Position numbers and translations under genes: made by a program | The notes under the pieces: generated by a model | Told to the model about the DNA's origin: nothing | What the model saw: the letters and a program-made list of their open reading frames with translations, nothing else | Database searches by the model: none | In this document: positions 50,941 to 56,544 of the stretch, piece after piece | Position numbering within the stretch: the first letter of the stretch is position 1 | How the letters are laid out: the number at the start of each line of letters is the position of its first letter | Virus record (IMG/VR): IMGVR_UViG_3300042987_000761 | Coordinates: 1-56,544 of that record | From: a virus | DNA: 56,544 nt | Direction: 5' to 3' (one strand)

Positions 50941-50969
50941 ATTATACCACAACTGCCACCCATTGACTA
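50941..50969 (-). promoter_or_regulatory. promoter of primase/replication operon
   Basis: Minus strand TAGTCA (50964-50969, 4 of 6 consensus), 17-nt spacer ending TGG, TATAAT (50941-50946). Its -35 overlaps that of a plus-strand promoter (50963-50991), so the two are back-to-back and may compete. Confidence 0.75.
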
Positions 50970-50991
50970 GTAGTAGCCATTGTGGTACACT
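50963..50991 (+). promoter_or_regulatory. divergent plus-strand promoter
   Basis: TTGACT (50963-50968), 17-nt spacer ending TGG, TACACT (50986-50991). It points away from the primase into the iteron module and is the only convincing plus-strand transcription signal in the window. Start expected near 50998. Confidence 0.6.
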
Positions 50992-50997
50992 ATATGG

Positions 50998-51042
50998 GTC
51001 GGGTTCCGCGCAACGCGGGTCTCAGTATCATTTCTTCCCGAC
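50998..51042 (+). ncRNA. candidate structured RNA at 5' end of plus-strand transcript
   Basis: Beginning at the predicted start, GTCGGG (50998-51003) can pair with CCCGAC (51037-51042) and, inside, CCGCG (51006-51010) with CGCGG (51014-51018) across a CAA loop. No convincing gene follows on this strand. Could be an origin primer RNA or an antisense regulator. Speculative. Confidence 0.35.
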
Positions 51043-51050
51043 AATGGCTG

Positions 51051-51327
51051 TATCCGCTGTATCCGGCATAATGGAACAGGTCATGGAACGGCGAGAATCA
51101 AGACGGACGCGGCTCTTGGGCATTTGTATCCGCTGTTCCACGCGCGTGACCCCCTTATCCTGTCGCAAGCTTGCGACAGAGAACTTCCAGACGACAGAAC
51201 ACCGGATACAACGGATACAAGAAAACTGGAATATGTCTCACGTATGTGCGTGTATTAAGTCTCAAGAGAAGTGAGCGCTAATTAGCCTGTATCCGTTAGC
51301 AGCCTTATAATACGGATACAACGGATA
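51051..51327. repeat. iteron-like module, copy B (inverted relative to copy A); intergenic region B
   Basis: The gap 50912-51440 holds TATCCG pair 51051/51060, ATGGAAC pair 51071/51083 (12-bp spacing), TATCCG 51127, the 18-bp palindrome at 51161, CGGATA pair 51203/51212, TATCCG 51290 and CGGATA pair 51313/51322. Read in reverse complement the order and spacing follow copy A over about 280 bp. No convincing gene lies here; a 76-codon plus-strand frame is not conserved in frame with copy A. Confidence 0.9.
51161..51178. repeat. perfect 18-bp palindrome, copy B
   Basis: TGTCGCAAGCTTGCGACA, identical to 32619-32636. It is centred in the module in both copies. Confidence 0.95.
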
Positions 51328-51375
51328 CAGACTTGGGGTATCCGCCGTGCCGTGAGTGACCCCTGAATAAGAAGA

Positions 51376-51411
51376 CGCCCCCGAGAGACCACGGAAGATA
51401 TCTCGGAGGCG
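51376..51411 (-). terminator. hairpin terminator after internal virion genes
   Basis: On the minus strand CGCCTCCGAGA pairs with TCTCGGGGGCG (11 bp, one T-G) around a 14-nt loop, followed by TCTTCTTATTC. It lies 30 nt past the stop at 51441 and would end the structural transcript before region B. Confidence 0.7.
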
Positions 51412-51440
51412 CTGGAAAGGAGGGATAGCTACTAATATAG

Positions 51441-52982
51441 CTATGGTGCCATGACTGGCAAGGAGAAGCCCTCCTGAGGAGCTGCCGAAGATTGTTTTTT
51501 CTTAGCAATATTTGCTCGTATGCCCTGTTCGACCTCTTGGAGGCTCTGTAACATCCCTTCGGTCAGCTGCATTGGGGTGAATGGTTGATTTCGACGATTA
51601 CGGATGTAGTCGGTGATCGCCATGGTGAGGGGTGATGCGACCGCCATAGCAGTCCCCGGTCCGGCAGTCTTTGGGAACATCGACATCGCAGCCCCCAAGG
51701 TACCCGTGGCGCCCAAGGCAGTCCCCGGCATGTCACCGGCCAAATATCTCTCGCCTGTTTCCGCACCCATTGCACCCACTCCCGCACCACCCACTAGACC
51801 GGACAGAATCGGGTGACGCAGGACCGTCTGGGTCGCGGCCTGACCAAAGCGTCTGAGTGGTGACATACTTGGAGGTTCTACCGGAGGAATCGGCGCAGTT
51901 CTGGCTCCACGCGGTCCGCTCCCGACTTGTTCAGGTAGCATAAGGTCGGCGCGTTCTGGCACCATGCGGTAGCCGGGTCCGATCTTGGCTTCGGCTTCGG
52001 CGACCTGTCGAGCGATGTCGTAGTGGCCACCGGGAGCCTTGGACATATTCGCGGCGCGAGCTGCATCAAAATCGGACAATCCGAATGCTTTACCGTAGTT
52101 GAACGTTCCTTTGCCGCCAACCGGAGTACGACTGACTGGTCCTTGGGGTGGCGGTAATGGACCTCCGCGACCGGATGCAACCGGACCTGCGCCGGGACGA
52201 CCCTCGGCGAAAGCATCTGCGGCTCGGGTGATGGCCTGTTGTAATTTAGCTGCCCCTTTACCCGCACCATATATTGCTTTAGACGTTCCCAGCGCCGCGC
52301 CGGTTGGACCACCAAACGTCGCTCCAGCTACCATAGCGGACGGCGAGAATCCATATTCTTTAGGAGCGCTCTCTTGCGACCAGTCTCTCCAAGCTTGGGC
52401 CATCCCCTCCCCCCGATCACGAATATCTAGATCGGGTGAACCATAGGATTCTTCGGACGGGGCTTCAGCGATCGGTGCTTCAACCGGTGCAGGTGGAGCT
52501 TCAGCAGGAGCTTCTTCGGCCATTTTAGCGGCTTCAGGATTTAATAACCCACCAGTCAGAACGTTGAAATCATGCGCATACTGCACAGCTTCTGGCGATA
52601 TATCGTCTTTACTACCGGTCTTGAAATATGTAGAATTTGGCCCATCATGGTAAGCGACCACCAATTTTAATGGATCATATCCTACTTGTTTGTTTTTCAG
52701 CAGGTCATCAATGTATTTTATACCACACCGAACATTATCACCTAAATTTTCGCGGTCGCAATTGTAGGTTTTAGCGGTTGCTTTGGTGAGTTGCATGACA
52801 CCACGTGCACCGGTTTCAGATGTCTTACTTTGATCAAAAGTGCTCTCGATCCATGCCATCCCTAGTACGATGTCTGGATTTACACCCTGACGCCGAGATT
52901 CCTCGATGATCATCTTGGCGATCTTCGCCTGTTCGGGCGTGAGCTTATCCGGATCCCAACTAGTCACTACTTTAGAGGCCAT
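51441..52982 (-). CDS. internal virion protein with lytic transglycosylase domain
   Basis: 513 aa. Residues about 15-125 form an SLT (lytic transglycosylase) domain: IVLGMAWIESTFDQSK (catalytic Glu46), TGARGVMQLTKATAKTY, GIKYIDDLL, VVAYHDGPN. The rest is Pro/Ala/Gly-rich with hydrophobic stretches (SGLVGGAGVGAMGAETG) that may insert in membranes. Fits an ejection protein that opens peptidoglycan during DNA entry, like the internal transglycosylases of T7-like phages. Last gene before region B. Confidence 0.88.
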   Translation of the reverse strand: MASKVVTSWDPDKLTPEQAKIAKMIIEESRRQGVNPDIVLGMAWIESTFDQSKTSETGARGVMQLTKATAKTYNCDRENLGDNVRCGIKYIDDLLKNKQVGYDPLKLVVAYHDGPNSTYFKTGSKDDISPEAVQYAHDFNVLTGGLLNPEAAKMAEEAPAEAPPAPVEAPIAEAPSEESYGSPDLDIRDRGEGMAQAWRDWSQESAPKEYGFSPSAMVAGATFGGPTGAALGTSKAIYGAGKGAAKLQQAITRAADAFAEGRPGAGPVASGRGGPLPPPQGPVSRTPVGGKGTFNYGKAFGLSDFDAARAANMSKAPGGHYDIARQVAEAEAKIGPGYRMVPERADLMLPEQVGSGPRGARTAPIPPVEPPSMSPLRRFGQAATQTVLRHPILSGLVGGAGVGAMGAETGERYLAGDMPGTALGATGTLGAAMSMFPKTAGPGTAMAVASPLTMAITDYIRNRRNQPFTPMQLTEGMLQSLQEVEQGIRANIAKKKQSSAAPQEGFSLPVMAP

Positions 52983-52990
52983 GATAGTCC

Positions 52991-54712
52991 TTACTTGAGC
53001 TTACCTTCTTTTTCGAGCTTGTCAATCGCGTCTTGTACGCTCTGCGTGGTCAGCGGTCGAAGCGGTTTATCTCTTTTGGTCTTACTAGGTTTTTGGGGTT
53101 TACCTTCTTCTTCAGCTATGCGCTGTAGATCCGGTGTACGACTTCCGGCCATGCGTGGTTCGACAATCGCAGCTGAGGCTTCCCCTGTTTCTTTCTTCCT
53201 GAATGGAATGCCTAGGTTCTCATTCGCCCAACGCTCGGCACCTTCGACCAGTCGTGCGTATCGACCATCGGCTTTGTCGCCCTTGAACTGTTCGAGAGTC
53301 TTGTACTGATTGCCCGGTTTATTACGATAATCGCGGAATGCGGCGGCGATATCCATGTCCAGATCGAAGCCTCGGGCCACCATCGCCATTTTCTGCTGAA
53401 TGGCTTTTGGCGTGTCGTATTTGCTACCCAGAACGTCTTTGATGGGCTGACCTTCGAGGTTTGATACTGAACCCATACCGGATCCGGCGTAGGTCTGACG
53501 ACGAAGCCCAAGCTCCATGCGAGCCAAGTTCCCAACGAAGATGTCCAGATCGGTGAAGTCGGAAATCTTAAAATTCTTATCCAGCTTCTGCAGCGTTTTT
53601 TCGATGTCGGCTTTGGTGACGTTCACATCGACGCCGGACGTCCCAGCCTTGGCGTGGCCGGTCATCGCATCTTGCACTAGTGACCACAATGCATTACCAA
53701 CACCGGGCTTATTCAAATAGCCGAATATCTTCGGATTACGACGTACTATTTCGAGGTTCTGAGCGGCTGCGGCTCTCGACATCCGATGTTCATCGGCTTG
53801 TAATAAGAATTTATTAGTCGCTTCAGCCTGCTCGCGAGCGGTGATCGTAGCGGCTTCTTTTTTAGCGGCAGATTCGGCTTCTCGGCCAGACACTGTAATA
53901 TCTGACGGCGCACTCGGAGGCGCGGCTCCCGTTTCATCACGTGGTCCTACGCCCTGAATATAGCGATCGAGGATGTCGTATACGGCCTTTTTATTATTAG
54001 ATTTCCGCGCCGCCCGAATAGCAATAATATCCTCGGGAGACATCGCGATATCACCCTTGAGTTCGGGCACGTATTCCTTGACCATCTCCCGACCCGGAAA
54101 TGGTGTGAATTCGCCGGTGAGCTTATTATAAGTACCGCTGGGTTGCGACCCCATGGTCTCCAGCTGCAACCTGTACTGAGTCTCCAATGCCTCGCCGAAG
54201 TCCTTGTCGATCAGTTTTGCTTTCGCGATCATGGCCGGTGTCATCATGCGACCCTGCACCATCATCGCCGGACCTGACGCGTCTCCCTTGACGGGACCAA
54301 CACCGCCTTCAGGAGTTATACCCTGTTGCAATGATGTGAATTCTTTAAATGCTTGCGACCGACGTGCGCGATCAAGAGGAATCTGCGCCATCTGCATTTG
54401 CATCATCGCATCTTCGATGTCGCGCTTTTCTTCGGCCAGCTGCGCGGCAGAATAAGCTTTTGCTCCACGACCAATTGCTTCGAATGCGCCACCGGTACGA
54501 CCGGGATCGAGGAGTTCTCCGGCCAGTGCGAGCATTTTAGGATCGAGTCTAAACCCGCCATCTTCGCCCATTCCGGTGCGACGATTCTGCAACATCATCA
54601 TCAACCGATCTTCGGCTTCTTGTGCCGCTCGGTATTTTTGATCGTACTCGGTACCTTCGCCTCCGAAAAATTCGGGCGGTATCATCGAGGCCGATTTTAG
54701 TGCTGAAGCCAT
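52991..54712 (-). CDS. putative internal virion/ejection protein
   Basis: 573 aa, mainly helical. Segments AAQEAEDRLMMMLQNRRTGM, KAYSAAQLAEEKRDIEDAMM and LFVGNLARMELGLRRQTYAG-like helices; the C-terminus is Lys/Pro-rich. No catalytic motif. It lies directly upstream of the transglycosylase gene and resembles the large helical internal proteins of podoviruses in size and composition. Function inferred from position. Confidence 0.75.
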   Translation of the reverse strand: MASALKSASMIPPEFFGGEGTEYDQKYRAAQEAEDRLMMMLQNRRTGMGEDGGFRLDPKMLALAGELLDPGRTGGAFEAIGRGAKAYSAAQLAEEKRDIEDAMMQMQMAQIPLDRARRSQAFKEFTSLQQGITPEGGVGPVKGDASGPAMMVQGRMMTPAMIAKAKLIDKDFGEALETQYRLQLETMGSQPSGTYNKLTGEFTPFPGREMVKEYVPELKGDIAMSPEDIIAIRAARKSNNKKAVYDILDRYIQGVGPRDETGAAPPSAPSDITVSGREAESAAKKEAATITAREQAEATNKFLLQADEHRMSRAAAAQNLEIVRRNPKIFGYLNKPGVGNALWSLVQDAMTGHAKAGTSGVDVNVTKADIEKTLQKLDKNFKISDFTDLDIFVGNLARMELGLRRQTYAGSGMGSVSNLEGQPIKDVLGSKYDTPKAIQQKMAMVARGFDLDMDIAAAFRDYRNKPGNQYKTLEQFKGDKADGRYARLVEGAERWANENLGIPFRKKETGEASAAIVEPRMAGSRTPDLQRIAEEEGKPQKPSKTKRDKPLRPLTTQSVQDAIDKLEKEGKLK

Positions 54713-54723
54713 GGTGTCACCAT

Positions 54724-55650
54724 TCAGATAATGTCGCCGGTGCCGAAGTCACCAAAATCAGGGAGATATTGCGAAAAGTTTATGCCACCTAGGAATTTAC
54801 CGATGCCCTCGATCGGACTTGAACCGCCTCTCTGAGATGCAAACAGAGAGCCTAAGCCGAGAATAGCCTGCAACGGCGACGTACCATACGCACCCGGCAT
54901 CGGACCTGTGAATGTCTGAGTAGTACCAAGTGGCACCTGATATCCGCGCATTAATTGCGCTGCGTTGCTAGCCATCTTAAGTGGTGCCTCGATCTTTGCT
55001 TGGTCTAACGCTTGCTGGAGAGCACCGGCATCTAGTAATGACTTCGCTCCAGTAAGACCCATTTCTTGTTCTAGCTTACCCATTCCGGCGAGCGCTTGAG
55101 CACCCTCTCGTTGAATGCCTAGATTGCGGAGGGCAGATTCCACGGCGGTGTTGTAGCCTGATTCCAATGCCTTGGTCTGTTGGCCGGTAAGTGCTGCCTG
55201 AATATCGGCGAGCGTCTGCCCGGTCGCGCCCATCATCCGCTGCGAACCATAGCCCCCCGAACCCGCGAATGCCCCTTTGAGACCCGGTAGAATATTTCGC
55301 TGCACGTTTTGCTGCGACAATCTGGCCATTTCGTCCACCACACTTTTGGTGTACGGGTTCATAAAGCTCTGAATTTGCGTTGGTGTGACACCACGCGCCA
55401 CGTCGGTCGCCGTCAGCTGAGCCGACGTTACTGACGGCATCCCGTAACCCGCCGCGTCTTCGGTTGACTTTAACCCTTTAGTTTGAAGATCCGAGAACGC
55501 CGCGACCATCTTGGTCGGGTCCATCGTGGTAGCAGTCTGACCGGCTTTGGCCAGTTCGGTCAGATAGTTCGTGTAATAGTCCGGCGCAGTGGTTAGCTGC
55601 GTGGTGGTGGTTTTTACGTCTGGTAGCGGATCACCCTGAAGGATAGCCAT
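54724..55650 (-). CDS. putative internal virion/ejection protein
   Basis: 308 aa, Ala/Gln/Gly-rich helices (DEMARLSQQNVQRNILPGLK, FAGSGGYGSQRMMGATGQTL, YNTAVESALRNLGIQREGAQ) with a Gly/Phe-rich C-terminus. This composition is typical of ejection proteins in podovirus-like phages, encoded in sets of three. No known catalytic motif. Confidence 0.75.
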   Translation of the reverse strand: MAILQGDPLPDVKTTTTQLTTAPDYYTNYLTELAKAGQTATTMDPTKMVAAFSDLQTKGLKSTEDAAGYGMPSVTSAQLTATDVARGVTPTQIQSFMNPYTKSVVDEMARLSQQNVQRNILPGLKGAFAGSGGYGSQRMMGATGQTLADIQAALTGQQTKALESGYNTAVESALRNLGIQREGAQALAGMGKLEQEMGLTGAKSLLDAGALQQALDQAKIEAPLKMASNAAQLMRGYQVPLGTTQTFTGPMPGAYGTSPLQAILGLGSLFASQRGGSSPIEGIGKFLGGINFSQYLPDFGDFGTGDII

Positions 55651-56544
55651 TTATCTTACCTCTTTGAGATATGCTAAAGGCGATTTCGCCTTAGGCGGTA
55701 TTTTATCATTAGAAGCACTTCTTTTGTGTTTCCTTATAGCCTCTCGCATTTTGTCGAGACGTCTCGCGCCCTCAGCGTTAGACCCGTCACCGAGAGCTGC
55801 CACCACGTCGGCATCGAAGACGTATTCTCCGTCGGCCAGTCGCGCGTCGATTAAGTCATCTTGACCGCCCCCGGCGCCTTGCACATAATGCGACCCCTTA
55901 TGAGGCACACCCGAACCACCTGCCGCCATCAAAGGTGTGGCTAAGACGTTTCCACCATCAGCAAATGCGGCCAACCCACCGCGTTTCATGAGCATCCTGC
56001 CCGGCTCAGGCACGGGTTCTATTTCATCATCTATCGCGCCATATGAATAATAGGACGGAGTGTCACCCGACAGCATAGCAATCAACTGCTCTAAAGTGGG
56101 TTCAGGCGTGGTGGCGTCTGGCGCGGAAGTAGCAGGGTATTCCATATCAGCCTCAGTATCAATGCTAGTGGGTATAGTGACGAGTTCAGACGTCCGTTTA
56201 ATAGGATCAAATACTGATTCGAATTTGTTCGGTAGTATGCTCGAAGTTAAATATTTATCAAACCATTCGCGGTTAGCTGGAGCGTTGGCGGATGATTCAC
56301 TCAGCGTCAACGGATTGATAGAAATCGACTGAGGCTGCGTCAAGTCTACTTCGGTGTCTGGTGTCTCTGGGGGCTTTTTGTCATCTGGTGGAGTCAGCGG
56401 GAATTCCTGCGTGGGGATTTCAGGGATTTCATCATCAGGAGGATCTACGATCACGACCGGACCCTCACCGCCGGGACCCTCACCGCCGGGACCCTCACCG
56501 CCGGGACCCTCACCGCCGGGACCCTCACCGCCGGGTAAATGCGG
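55651..56544 (-). CDS. Pro-rich virion protein, 3' part (runs in from right edge)
   Basis: Open from the right edge to the stop at 55651, 297 codons, with GTG 56454 as the first usable internal start. It begins with five GGEGP repeats, then an acidic Pro-rich part (DPPDDEIPEIPTQEFPLTPP) and a globular end with FADGGNV, HYVQGAGGGQDDLIDARLAD and GEYVFDADVVAALGDGSNAE, a pattern I recall from phage virion proteins. May be the C-terminal half of the gene cut at the left edge; a direct join is out of frame by one base. Confidence 0.8.
   Translation of the reverse strand, partial: PHLPGGEGPGGEGPGGEGPGGEGPGGEGPVVIVDPPDDEIPEIPTQEFPLTPPDDKKPPETPDTEVDLTQPQSISINPLTLSESSANAPANREWFDKYLTSSILPNKFESVFDPIKRTSELVTIPTSIDTEADMEYPATSAPDATTPEPTLEQLIAMLSGDTPSYYSYGAIDDEIEPVPEPGRMLMKRGGLAAFADGGNVLATPLMAAGGSGVPHKGSHYVQGAGGGQDDLIDARLADGEYVFDADVVAALGDGSNAEGARRLDKMREAIRKHKRSASNDKIPPKAKSPLAYLKEVR
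56461..56535 (-). repeat. 15-bp tandem repeat, five identical copies
   Basis: Five perfect copies of a GC-rich 15-mer, read on the minus strand as Gly-Gly-Glu-Gly-Pro. The window ends 9 nt after the repeat, so an assembly break caused by the repeat is likely. Confidence 0.95.

Noticed and set aside
51044-51274. Plus-strand 76-codon frame across iteron copy B (and similar frame in copy A)
   Set aside because: The two module copies shift frame relative to each other by indels, so the similarity is DNA-level repeats, not protein.
1-56544. Integrase, lysogeny repressor module, tRNA genes, CRISPR arrays, insertion sequences
   Set aside because: None could be recognised; direct repeats present are iterons or coding repeats rather than CRISPR repeats. 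tRNA absence was judged by eye only.
1-56544. Phage-encoded RNA polymerase
   Set aside because: No single-subunit or multi-subunit polymerase motifs found; promoters are sigma70-like, so host polymerase is presumed.

Overview
The window is a double-stranded DNA phage genome, or nearly all of one, from a phage of a Gram-negative host. Every confidently called gene lies on the minus strand, so transcription runs from high to low coordinates. Neighbours are tightly packed, often with 4-nt ATGA overlaps. There is no tape-measure gene. The tail hub and adaptor resemble short-tailed phages, and large internal virion proteins include one with a lytic transglycosylase domain, so a podovirus-like virion is the best inference. 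A GH19-type endolysin with an Rz/Rz1 spanin pair points to a Gram-negative host. No phage RNA polymerase is visible, and several near-consensus sigma70 promoters imply use of host RNA polymerase.

Layout in transcription order: (1) 50.9-42.1 kb holds replication genes: an AEP-type primase-polymerase, a SNF2-like helicase, small accessory genes, a UvrD-like helicase, a short protein with an SSB-like tail, and a family A DNA polymerase. (2) 42.1-39.3 kb is a 2-aminoadenine (Z) genome cassette: PurZ, a MazG/MazZ-like pyrophosphohydrolase, an unknown 81-aa protein, a DatZ-like HD phosphohydrolase and a small NrdR-like zinc ribbon. (3) 39.3-32.8 kb holds many small accessory genes, including HTH and zinc-ribbon proteins and a VRR-NUC nuclease, served by at least four near-identical promoter/hairpin/leader modules. 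(4) 32.3-16 kb holds packaging and head genes: small and large terminase, two probable polyvalent proteins, portal, GroES-like protein, scaffold, major capsid protein and head/adaptor proteins. (5) 15.9-10 kb holds tail fibres and a glycine-rich adhesin. (6) 9.9-7.1 kb is the lysis cassette. (7) 7.0-1 kb holds tail adaptor, tail hub and a DUF4214/collagen-like protein running off the left edge. (8) 56.5-51.4 kb holds internal virion/ejection proteins, starting with a gene that runs in from the right edge. Repeats at both edges suggest a circular or permuted map broken in repetitive sequence.

The two strongest discoveries are these. First, the PurZ-MazZ-DatZ-DNA polymerase set, with the diagnostic Asp-to-Ser change in PurZ, predicts that adenine is replaced by 2-aminoadenine in this phage's DNA. 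Second, the two long gene-free stretches (about 32.35-32.83 kb and 50.91-51.44 kb) are diverged inverted copies of one iteron-rich module. Each has paired TATCCG repeats spaced 9 bp and an identical 18-bp palindrome, and together they bracket the whole replication/Z region. They are candidate replication origins or master regulatory sites. One copy also carries divergent promoters and a possible structured RNA.

Functional calls come from motifs and remembered family patterns read by eye. No database search was run.
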